This document shows positions 8,660 through 17,081 of a stretch of DNA of 64,000 bases, piece after piece. Source of the stretch: Campylobacterota bacterium (lineage in GTDB: Bacteria; Campylobacterota; Campylobacteria; Campylobacterales; Thiovulaceae). Under the pieces are notes generated by a model, which was not told where the DNA came from, searched no databases, and saw only the letters and a program-made list of their open reading frames with translations. The stretch's first letter is position 1; each line of letters opens with the position of its first letter. A program made the position numbers and the translations under genes. The DNA lies in NCBI GenBank assembly GCA_030152305.1, contig JASKOM010000003.1, positions 62,001 to 126,000 on the forward strand. The letters run 5' to 3'.

Positions 8660-11287
8660 CTATATGTTTCTAACACAAATTACAAAATTAGTGTTAGTTG
8701 AATTAACTGTGCCATACCAATTTGTAGATATGTCTCCAAAGGATACAACCCAATTAGACTCTTCATTATATTTACTTGATGACCAATACCAACATGAAGC
8801 CATCTTAATAATAAAACTAAATGGTTGTTTCACATATGGCTTATGTCCATCGACATTTTGTAAAGTTGGAGTTGAATTAATTAATATTTTTAGCTCATCA
8901 ATTGTTGGTAATCGCCAATTACTATAACTAGAATATTGTTTCTCGTTTAAATTATAAACATACTTTACTGCATCATTTAAAATAAAACGATCGTTGCGAT
9001 TATTTTTTGTTTTAACTTCCCACATTAAATTTGTTTCCGTGTCAATCCAAACTAATTGATTATCTTCAAATTTGATCACTCGTTCCTGATTACCAAATTT
9101 TGCAATTAATTCTTGTCGTTCTTTTTGTTTTTGCCGTTCAGCTTCGAGTCGTTGTTTTTCAGCTTCGGCTTTTTTAATTCGTTCAATATCTTCAGCTGAT
9201 TTTAAAACTTCAAGAATTTCAGCAAACTCTTTTTCAATTGATGATAATTTCTCAAGTTGATTTGATGTTTGCTTTGAACCGTTTTTTGCAATTTGTTCAA
9301 ACACATCAAAACCGTTTATTCCAATATTTTTAACAGAATTCAATGTATCAATTTGATTAAATACGGCAAGAAGATTTTTGTTAATTTCATCTTTTTTAAT
9401 CAAATTAGCTTTTAGTTCTTGCAATATTTCATTAACTCGAAAATAAAATAGTTTCGATTGAGGTATATTCTGTTTTTGTAAAAAAGGCTCAATTTTAGCT
9501 TCACGATTTTTATTAAACTCTTTTTGCTCATGACTAGAATAAGCCGTAATTTGATACGAATTTTTCAATCCGCTATCTTTGAGAGTTTTTTCAGTTTGAG
9601 CTACGATTTTATCTATTTCACTTTGAGGTTTTTTGTCAGCTTTATTAATCACGAACAACATTTCAACATCTTTTGATAAATTCAAATTTCTAAGAAACTC
9701 AAGATCAGAATTTCGAATTGTTCCGTTGTCGATATCAATCAGCCAAATAAGAGCATTTAGATTTTTTAAATGCTGTCGTGCAACTTCAAAGTCTGTTTTA
9801 TCGCGACCGTCAGCTTTTGAATAACCGGGAGTATCAAGAAAAGCTATATGTTCATAAGGCATTTTTACAGAATCTATAACGATATTTTTAATTAATGCAA
9901 TCAAGCCAAAACCGTAAATATCGTTAAATTCGTGAGAAATTGCAAGAAGAGCTTGGCGATCAATTTCTGATTTATCGCCATCGCGATTAAAAGTAAAAAT
10001 ACCATTTTCATTATTTTTAACAAGATAAGTCGGAATCGAAGTTGTTGGTCGAGTATCAACAGGAAGAATATCTTCATTAATATTTAAAATAGAATTTACA
10101 AACGAAGACTTTCCAGCTGAAAAACTTCCACCAAGTCCAACAACTCTTTTACCGAGTAATTCTTTGAACTTAACATCTTCGGCTATTTCTTCAGCAATAT
10201 CAGAAAGCCGAGTCATGTAAGAAACTGTATTTTCAAGATCAACCGAATTTAAAAATTTATGAAAATCGTTATTTAAAAAATAGCTAAATTTTTTCGAAGC
10301 CTCTTCATACGGATTTGACTGATTTGCACTTTTTGAAAAAAGTTTTGCCATCAATTCCATACTTTTGATTGGATTTCGCAAATAATTATTCGCTGATTTT
10401 TGCAATAATCCACTTTCACTAATAAAAGTTTCAAGAAATTTATGTTTTAGTTCTTGATTATATATAAATTTTTCAATAAAAATCTCGAAAAACTTCAATT
10501 GAGTTTGATTATTAGGGACTATTTTTGTAATAAAAGTTTGAAATAATTCAGATTTAATTTGTTCGCTGTTTGAAACCTTTTGAACAAATATTTTCAGCAA
10601 CTCATTTTTTATTTCTGAATTATCAGCAATAATTCTAAGAAAAATATTAACTAAGTTATATTTTGCTGATGAATCTTCGTTGATTTCTTTTACTAAAACT
10701 TCAAATAATTTATATTTTAATTCAATATTTTTATTAAGTTTTTGATGAAAAACATCAATAACTTTTGATTTAAATTCAACTTTATCTATTATTTTCTTAG
10801 CAAAATTAAAAACTATCATAAGTTTTAATTTCGGATAACTATGTAAAGATTGACTAATTAAATTAAAAAGTTCGTGATTTGGCTGATTATTTTTAATTAA
10901 ATCAAGTAACTCATTTTTCAGATCAACATTTGAAGCGATTAAGCCATAATTTGAAATTATTTCAATAAGCTCGTTTTTAACTTCTTTATTATTTGAAACT
11001 TCTTCCAAAACATAATTTAATAAATTTTCTGAAAGATTGCTTTTTGAAATAGTATCCATGATTCTAGTTTTAAGCCCAATATTACTATTAATTTGAAGAT
11101 TATTTATAATAATTTCATTAAATTCTTTTGTAATAGTAGTGTTATATATTAAATCAAGAATTAGAGACCTCATCGCAGTAACATGAGCATCGTTGTCAAA
11201 TTCGTCTGTTAATTCTTGTTGCAAAACAACAATTTCTTTCTGTTCAGTTTGCTTTGATTCTTTTTCTTCGTCGCCCCATAAATCCAT
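8660..11287 (-). CDS. Dynamin-like GTPase with helical repeats and DUF1566
   Basis: An 875-residue multidomain protein. Residues ~25-310 are degenerate helical repeats of about 25 residues, with variants of NSEIKNELLKIFVQKVSN repeated roughly nine times. Residues ~375-620 are a dynamin-type GTPase: Walker A GGSFSAGKSS (~386), switch I threonines TRPTTS, G3 DTPGYS and G4 INKADK. A charged coiled coil (~700-735, KKAEAEKQRLEAERQKQKER) leads to a C-terminal DUF1566/Lcl_C domain (~745-875) with NLMWEVKT, SNWRLPTIDELK, WYWSSS and FVICVRN. The start has AAAGG upstream. A GTPase fused to these partners is unusual. DUF1566 also forms the gene at 60872-61495. The function is unknown; bacterial dynamins act in membrane remodelling and some serve in phage defence. 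It is next to a second, divergent GTPase pair. Confidence 0.82.
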   Translation of the reverse strand: MDLWGDEEKESKQTEQKEIVVLQQELTDEFDNDAHVTAMRSLILDLIYNTTITKEFNEIIINNLQINSNIGLKTRIMDTISKSNLSENLLNYVLEEVSNNKEVKNELIEIISNYGLIASNVDLKNELLDLIKNNQPNHELFNLISQSLHSYPKLKLMIVFNFAKKIIDKVEFKSKVIDVFHQKLNKNIELKYKLFEVLVKEINEDSSAKYNLVNIFLRIIADNSEIKNELLKIFVQKVSNSEQIKSELFQTFITKIVPNNQTQLKFFEIFIEKFIYNQELKHKFLETFISESGLLQKSANNYLRNPIKSMELMAKLFSKSANQSNPYEEASKKFSYFLNNDFHKFLNSVDLENTVSYMTRLSDIAEEIAEDVKFKELLGKRVVGLGGSFSAGKSSFVNSILNINEDILPVDTRPTTSIPTYLVKNNENGIFTFNRDGDKSEIDRQALLAISHEFNDIYGFGLIALIKNIVIDSVKMPYEHIAFLDTPGYSKADGRDKTDFEVARQHLKNLNALIWLIDIDNGTIRNSDLEFLRNLNLSKDVEMLFVINKADKKPQSEIDKIVAQTEKTLKDSGLKNSYQITAYSSHEQKEFNKNREAKIEPFLQKQNIPQSKLFYFRVNEILQELKANLIKKDEINKNLLAVFNQIDTLNSVKNIGINGFDVFEQIAKNGSKQTSNQLEKLSSIEKEFAEILEVLKSAEDIERIKKAEAEKQRLEAERQKQKERQELIAKFGNQERVIKFEDNQLVWIDTETNLMWEVKTKNNRNDRFILNDAVKYVYNLNEKQYSSYSNWRLPTIDELKILINSTPTLQNVDGHKPYVKQPFSFIIKMASCWYWSSSKYNEESNWVVSFGDISTNWYGTVNSTNTNFVICVRNI

Positions 11288-11462
11288 TCGATTTTACCTT
11301 TCTTATTAATGTTTATTAAAGCAAATTTTAACCATTTTTAAGTTTTTTATTTAGTTTTGGAGTTGATATAATTTGAGAGTTTTTTGTTTTTCACCAGAGA
11401 GTTACGATCTCTTTTTGTTAGGCAAAAAACAAAATACAAAATGAAAGTGGTGAAATTATGCC

Positions 11463-12209
11463 ATGAAGACAAATCAACTTATGACAGTCCAGATAGGACA
11501 AGAACATACGGTTCAAATTGGACATTTAACACAAATGGGGAGCCTTAACGATGTATTTGCGATCGGAAATGCTTATAGACGAGATAATGGATTACGAGAA
11601 ATCGAAATGAGAGAATGGCTTACAAAAGAAAATACTTGGGAGTTTATAATCGAAGTAGAGCGGAAATACGGGCATAAATTTCAAAATCCAACTTTGGGAG
11701 TTTGCCTATCAGACTACAAAAATCAACATTCTAAGCTTGAATATTCAAAGTTAATGAAACTATTTTCTGTTATAAAATCAAAACGAGGCGGTAAAACTGG
11801 AGATCGTGGTGTTTGGACTAATTTATACATTTTGTTTTATGTTTTAGAAGAATTTGGTTTAAATTTTGATATTTCAAATGAATATTTACACGAATACAAT
11901 TTGATCAAAAACTTAGCAATTCAAAATCATAACAACTCAAAAACAGTTTCCTCAAAAGTTTATGTTTTAACTGATGGATTTTTTTATAAAATTGGAAGTG
12001 CTACAAATGTTCAATCGCGAATTAATAAATTGCAATCTGGAAATCCGCACACGATAAAAGAATTTTTTTCGTATTCTGTTTCTGATTCGTTGAAATTAGA
12101 GAAATCTTTGCATAAAAAATATGCTGAAAAACGAATGTCTGGCGAATGGTTCAATTTAACAGAAAAAGATCTGAAAGAAATAGAAAGTTTAATTTTGAAG
12201 TCGGTTTGA
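11463..12209 (+). CDS. KilA-N-like protein with C-terminal T5orf172 (GIY-YIG) domain
   Basis: A 248-residue protein. The C-terminal ~85 residues match the T5orf172/MUG113 branch of GIY-YIG domains: VYVLTDGFFYKIGSATNVQS, RINKLQSGNPHTI, LEKSLHKKYAEKRMSGEWF. The middle (residues ~40-130) has the look of a phage KilA-N-type DNA-binding domain (KSKRGGKTGDRGVWTNLYI is the best cue), but this is weaker. Proteins of this type are common in phages and accessory islands. The start could be the ATG at 11463 or the in-frame ATG at 11481; neither has a good ribosome site. It is transcribed away from the DUF1566 GTPase. Whether it cuts DNA is not known. Confidence 0.65.
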   Translation: MKTNQLMTVQIGQEHTVQIGHLTQMGSLNDVFAIGNAYRRDNGLREIEMREWLTKENTWEFIIEVERKYGHKFQNPTLGVCLSDYKNQHSKLEYSKLMKLFSVIKSKRGGKTGDRGVWTNLYILFYVLEEFGLNFDISNEYLHEYNLIKNLAIQNHNNSKTVSSKVYVLTDGFFYKIGSATNVQSRINKLQSGNPHTIKEFFSYSVSDSLKLEKSLHKKYAEKRMSGEWFNLTEKDLKEIESLILKSV

Positions 12210-12266
12210 TAGTTTCTTATCCGCAACTTAAACAAATTATCGCGAAACTTTAAATAACTTCCAGTC

Positions 12267-12303
12267 ATTCCGAAGCGAAAGCTCCTGTAATTCGTTTCGG
12301 GAT
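12267..12303. repeat. Hairpin repeat R4
   Basis: The arms ATTCCGAA (12267-12274) and TTCGGGAT (12296-12303) carry the shared spacer GCGAAAGCTCCTGTAATTCG, with one arm mismatch. It lies between convergent genes, just before a second hairpin. Confidence 0.65.
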
Positions 12304-12305
12304 CT

Positions 12306-12363
12306 AAGACTAATAAAATAACCTCATCGAAAATAATAAAATATTAACGATGAGGTCAGTCTT
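12306..12363. terminator. Hairpin built from an inverted GATGAGGT pair
   Basis: The arms ACCTCATCG (12321-12329) and CGATGAGGT (12348-12356) form the stem, and outer arms AAGACT (12306-12311) and AGTCTT (12358-12363) can extend it. It sits between the + gene ending at 12209 and the - gene ending at 12386, so it can act as a two-way terminator. An inverted pair of the over-represented octamer used this way resembles uptake sequences in Neisseria and Pasteurellaceae. Confidence 0.7.
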
Positions 12364-12385
12364 AACTCAAAAAGTTAAATTAAGC

Positions 12386-14658
12386 CTATTTTTGCAATTT
12401 ATTAAATTGATCTATTAAACCGCTATATTTTGCTTTTGACTGTTCTTTATTTTTAAGTTCAGCTTTAAGTTGCGAGATCTCTTTGTCCGAATGCTCTTTA
12501 ATTGCTCCAACAAAACTATCACCCTTTTCTTTTAACACTTTTTTGATGTCAGCCAATTTGTTATCAAGTTCTCGATTGATGTCATAAACGATTTGTTCTA
12601 AAACTTCTTTAACTTTGTTTTTTAATTGACTGATTTGATCCTTCAACTGAAGACGAAAAACTATCTGTAATCTTTTTCTTATACACATCAGAGCTTGATT
12701 GATACGGAGAAAGCTGTATTTCACGGAGAGCATTTTTAATAGGATTAATTACCTGATTTTTATTAAAATTTTCATCAGAAAAATCGAAACCTTTAAAAGC
12801 TGTTTTGATTAATTGTTCTTCAGCAGACTTAACATTAACTAACTTTTTCCAAATATCGTAAATATCATTGTTTATATCTGCAATAAAGTTAGAAGCTTGT
12901 TCAGAAGCATCGACTACATTAGCGACATCGTAATAAACGGTTCTCTGTTTTGTTACATATGTATCTCTTGTGTATAGCCATAAAAATCCATATCTTTCAG
13001 TCCCTGATTTTTCTTGATAGTTTTCTTTTTTTGATTTGTTTTCAGTTGCGATCGATGTATAGTTATTAACATCATTGCGAATATCTTTTTTTAGCTCATT
13101 TATATATTGTTGAACAACCTTTGTCCAAGTTCTATAAAAATCTGTTTAACATCGCTATCTACCGCATTCATTGCTGTTTCCATGGTTTTAGCCCGTTTTT
13201 CAAGCTTTTGAATATCAGCACGATCAAGCTCTTTTAACTTTTCAGATAAACCTTTTTTCACAGCTTCGAGATTTTTATTAAACTCGCCAGTTTGACCAGT
13301 AGCCAAATCATTAAGTTTATCAGCCAAAATAAGCTTTTTATCGGCTTTGATTTTTGCAAGATCATTTTCTCGAATATAATCAACTCTTGCTAATTTAAAA
13401 AGCAGATCATTATCAAAAGTCATTTTGTATGTATCTTCAAGTCTTTTGAGTATGTGAGCTTCTGTTTCGTCAAGTTTATTGCGACCTTTTTTTGCAATGT
13501 TGTAAGCAATTCCTGAAACAAATTTAATCTCTCGATTTTTCAATTTTGCCATAATTGGCTTATTTGGATTTTGAGAAATTATGTTTGACAAAGTTTTATT
13601 TGCATGTTTTTCTAACTTGTCAGTAATCTCTTTTATCGCTCTTCTAATATCACCATTATATTTTTTAGCTTCGTCTAATAAAACAGAATCGAATTTACTA
13701 CCAAGCAAAATAATATTTGTTACACCGTTTGCTGGAAGAGTATTAACAAGAAATTCAGCATCTTCTTGTCCCATGAATTGCCCTGAACTTGATAATAAAA
13801 ACACGGTATCGCATTTTGATAAAAATTCTCGTGTGGCAAGACCTCTCGAAACAATCGGATCATTCACCCCCGGAGTATCAATTAAATTCAATGCCTTTTA
13901 ACGAATCGATTTTTAATTCGAGAATGCTATTTCGAGTAATCGGAGTAAATTTGCCTTCAGCTCCAACATATTCGTTTAATTTGCCAACAAGATCAACATC
14001 AGAAGAAACACCTGAAATATTTTCAGTTTTATCAAGATATTTATTAATATCAATATTTGATCGTTTAGCCATTTGAACAATTTCATACGAACCGCTAAAA
14101 CTTTCCGAAATTAATTGAATATTAGATCCAACTTCTGGAAATTTTGCTTTGATTTTTTCCATAAGTTGCTCAAAAGTTTCACCAGCTTTGATAAGCTTTT
14201 CTCTTTTTGTACCAAGCAATCCAACTTTTTTATTGCTTTCGTCTATCTCTTTTTGATATTTTTCAGCAATTTCACGAACTTGTTGCTCATAATTTTTAGC
14301 GGTTCGTTCGATAATTTCCCAATCTTTTTTATTATAAAACTCAATCTTTGCCGATGGTTTTTCACCATATTTTATAACTGTAAGCGAAGCCGTCATTGGA
14401 AGTTGATGCTTTTGGCAAAACATCTTTTCCATCAAACAAAAGGGCATTAATAAACGAAGATTTTCCAGCTTTTACCTGACCAACAATTCCAATTCGAAGA
14501 GTTCCATCTTGTGAAACTGCACTGCTAATTTTTTCATCTAACTTAGAAGTTAAATTTAATAACTCACCATATTCAGGAATTAGCCCAATCTCTTTTTTGT
14601 TTTCATTTAAGATTTTTGCTACATCTTTTGATAGTTGCTTTAACTTTTCAACACTCAT
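12386..14658 (-). pseudogene. Dynamin-like GTPase gene broken by four frameshifts
   Basis: One long gene is spread over three frames. Frame 1 (from 14658) has Walker A GQVKAGKSS and runs to ASTS; the frame then shifts near 14390 (an extra T in ACTTCC restores ASTPMTASLTV). A second shift near 13890 precedes the G3 motif LIDTPGVND. A third near 13135, at a T-run, leads to FYRTWTKVVQQYINEL. A fourth near 12660, also at a T-run, leads to LQLKDQISQLKNK and the stop at 12386. The repaired product would be about 755 residues, a dynamin-like protein with long coiled coils and LGSKFD in place of the usual NKxD. Each lesion looks like a single-base indel. Neighbouring genes with similar T-runs are intact, which favours a real pseudogene over sequencing error, but error is not excluded. 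It is divergent from the GTPase gene at 14736. Confidence 0.8.
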
Positions 14659-14735
14659 TATTTATTCCAATCAAAATTAAAATATATTAATTATATCTTG
14701 ATATGATTGCAATTAAATAATGTTAGGAGTATAAA

Positions 14736-16391
14736 ATGACCCAAAAACAACAAATAAGTTCTAAAGTTAGTAATATCTTAGAAACGATCAAAAATAGCAA
14801 AATAGAAATTCGCGAAGAGCTTTTAACTAGAATTTCAAACATAAAAAACGAAGTCGAAAACTTTAAAATATTTTTACCATTGATTCGCTATTTCAATGCT
14901 GGAAAAAGTTCTTTGTTAAATTCATATCTCAAAAATGAGCTTTTGCCAACAAATATATTACCTGAAACAGCAGTTGCAACTGAAATATATTTCGGAAAAG
15001 AAAAAATCGAAGCTTATAAATTCGGAGATGATAAACCGCAAGAAATAATTAATTCTCTCGATTTATCAAATTTTGATTCGTCAAAATATGATTTTTTGAA
15101 AATTTACACCTCATCAGAAGCAATTAAAAATTTGCCATTAACTCTTGTTGATATGCCCGGATTTGATTCAAATATCGAACGACATAATAAATCTATTTTT
15201 AAATATATGGAACAAAGTCTAAGTTTTATTTTAGTAATAGATGTTGATGATGGAACAATAAAATCAAATACGATTAATTTTTTGCGAGAAATTCGAGATA
15301 ATCGATTAGACTTTTTTGTAATTATTAATAAATCTGATAAAAAATTAGCTTCTGAAGTCAAAGCTGTTCAATCTGGAATTAAAAATTTATTAATTAATCA
15401 GCAATTATTAATAAATCCGTTTGTTGGAACTGTTTCGGCTTTTGACGATGAAATTGATGATTTTAAAAAAGTTATTTCGTTAATTGACGAAAACGATTTG
15501 ATAAAAAGATTGTTCGATAATAAATTAGCAAATTCTATTAACTCAATTATCGAAGATTTAACAATTCGAAGAGATTCAATTGTTCTTAATGCCGATGAAA
15601 TAAATAATAAAATTGAACAAATTTTATCTTCACAACAAGAAATCGAGCGAGAATTAAAACACGAAAAAATAAAAGTCTCCAATCAATTTTCGTCAAGTTT
15701 ATTAAGCTCTGTTTTAAACGATGTCGAAATAGCTTTGCAAAATAATATCGATTCATTAATTCGAGCCGTTGAAGTTTCGAACGATAATTTAAGTCAAAGA
15801 ATAAACGAAATTATTCGTCCAGTTATAACTAGCAAAATACAAAATTTCTCCGAACGAGTGTTCGCTGAAACTATAAAAAATCTTGATAAATCAAGTTCAA
15901 ATATATTTGAAAAAATTAATTCAAGTTTAACAACAACAAAAACAACGGCTTCTTTTGTTGCTCCAGTTATTAAATTTGCATTTGCAAAAACAGCAATCGG
16001 AAAAATTTTATTAGCTATTTTGTCAAAAGTAAATCCTGTTTTAACTGTTGTTACGACCGTCGTTACAGTTTTTTCAATGTTTTTTGGAGAAAGTTCGGAA
16101 GAGCGAAATCGTCGAGAACAGCGAGAACGAGAAAATAATATTCGAGATGAATTCATCAATCGAATTATTCCGTCAATTCCACAACAGATTAAAAATGACA
16201 TCGAAACAAGCATTGATCAAATTAAAAATGAATTTTTTGCTGACTTAGAAAAAGAATTTGATCAAAAAATAGATGACATGCGAAAATCTCTCGATAATGC
16301 AAAACAAGAACGAGAAACTTTAAAAAATAATATTCAAGAACAACGAGAAAAATTTAATAATTTAATAAAACAGGTTTTAAAAATAAATTAA
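14736..16391 (+). CDS. Dynamin-like GTPase with altered Walker A
   Basis: A 551-residue dynamin-superfamily protein. Residues ~50-260 are the GTPase domain: Walker A reads RYFNAGKSS (~51-59), where the first Gly of GxxxxGKS is Arg; switch I is around PETAVATEI, G3 is DMPGF (~137) and G4 is INKSDK. The rest is predicted helical. A strongly hydrophobic stretch (~405-450, KTAIGKILLAILSKVNPVLT then VVTTVVTVFSMFF) resembles the membrane-inserting paddle of bacterial dynamins, and a charged coiled coil follows to the end. The start has TAGGAG 9 bases upstream. The 77-base gap to the broken divergent GTPase gene suggests they were once a pair, as two-gene dynamin systems often are. The membrane target is unknown, and the altered P-loop may weaken GTP binding. 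Confidence 0.8.
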   Translation: MTQKQQISSKVSNILETIKNSKIEIREELLTRISNIKNEVENFKIFLPLIRYFNAGKSSLLNSYLKNELLPTNILPETAVATEIYFGKEKIEAYKFGDDKPQEIINSLDLSNFDSSKYDFLKIYTSSEAIKNLPLTLVDMPGFDSNIERHNKSIFKYMEQSLSFILVIDVDDGTIKSNTINFLREIRDNRLDFFVIINKSDKKLASEVKAVQSGIKNLLINQQLLINPFVGTVSAFDDEIDDFKKVISLIDENDLIKRLFDNKLANSINSIIEDLTIRRDSIVLNADEINNKIEQILSSQQEIERELKHEKIKVSNQFSSSLLSSVLNDVEIALQNNIDSLIRAVEVSNDNLSQRINEIIRPVITSKIQNFSERVFAETIKNLDKSSSNIFEKINSSLTTTKTTASFVAPVIKFAFAKTAIGKILLAILSKVNPVLTVVTTVVTVFSMFFGESSEERNRREQRERENNIRDEFINRIIPSIPQQIKNDIETSIDQIKNEFFADLEKEFDQKIDDMRKSLDNAKQERETLKNNIQEQREKFNNLIKQVLKIN

Positions 16392-16401
16392 TCTTTTCGT
16401 C

Positions 16402-16437
16402 ATCCCGAAGCGAAGATTCTGTAATTTATTTCGGGAT
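16402..16437. repeat. Hairpin repeat R5
   Basis: The arms ATCCCGAA (16402-16409) and TTCGGGAT (16430-16437) are spaced by a shortened spacer (GCGAAGATTCTGTAATTTA). It lies between two convergent genes, right after the GTPase gene, and probably ends transcription. Confidence 0.65.
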
Positions 16438-16475
16438 CTAAGAAATTTTAAATATTTGAATTGCTATTTTTAGTT

Positions 16476-17081
16476 TTATTCTTCGATTTGTTTAAGAAAA
16501 ATAGTTCCGTTATCTTCGAAGTCAAAAGTTAAAGTAACTGTATAATTGTTGTCTATTCGCAAGTCTAAATTTTCTTGCAAATCTTGATCATAAACTTTAA
16601 ATTCTAATTCGTTGTAAGCGAGATATTTATCATTTGAAGTTTTTGTAATTAAAGGTTCTTCTTGAAAATTAAATACTCCATCAATAATCGTATGTGTTCT
16701 GAAAGTTAAAGTAAAAGGTTCAAAATGTTTTTCTATTGAAATAATTTCATCTAATACAAAGACTGTATCATCCATAACATGTTCATCAAAATATCCGCTA
16801 ACTTTATAACGATATCCCCAAGAGTATGAAAAATTTAAATCATTTTCAAAATATATATGACATTTATTTAAAAACTTTTCATTTTGTAATTGATATATTA
16901 ATTGATTAACAATACTACCATCATACTCAAAGATACAACTCATAGATATCTTATAATAATTTATAGTCAATACTTCATTAACATTAAATGAAATATCATC
17001 AGTTGCTGTTGCATATTCTTTTTTATAACAACCAGTTCCTAGTAACAATGCTATAACAAGTCGTAAAAAGCTATTCTTCAT
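16476..17081 (-). CDS. Predicted lipoprotein downstream of the astacin gene
   Basis: A 201-residue protein with a signal peptide ending in the lipobox LGTGC (Cys18), so it is probably lipid-anchored. The remainder is mostly predicted beta strand with many aromatic and acidic residues. I do not recognise a family. The ATG overlaps the stop of the astacin gene by one base (TAATG), which points to coupled translation and a shared job, perhaps as partner or immunity factor of the protease; this is inference. Arg codons are scarce. It is followed by the R5 hairpin. Confidence 0.65.
   Translation of the reverse strand: MKNSFLRLVIALLLGTGCYKKEYATATDDISFNVNEVLTINYYKISMSCIFEYDGSIVNQLIYQLQNEKFLNKCHIYFENDLNFSYSWGYRYKVSGYFDEHVMDDTVFVLDEIISIEKHFEPFTLTFRTHTIIDGVFNFQEEPLITKTSNDKYLAYNELEFKVYDQDLQENLDLRIDNNYTVTLTFDFEDNGTIFLKQIEE

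Noticed and set aside
8655-8927. 90-codon + strand frame opposite the DUF1566 end
   Set aside because: It is the antisense shadow of a well-supported domain and has no ribosome site.
4885-12209. An intact prophage
   Set aside because: Only regulators and a T5orf172 protein are present; there is no integrase, terminase, capsid, tail or lysis gene, and no att-like flanks.
12678-12689. CTTATACACATC, a match to part of the Tn5 mosaic end, as if a library adapter had caused a chimera
   Set aside because: The match is only 12-13 bases, and the stretch reads through as coding sequence of the broken GTPase (SSDVYKKKITDS) with no break at that point.
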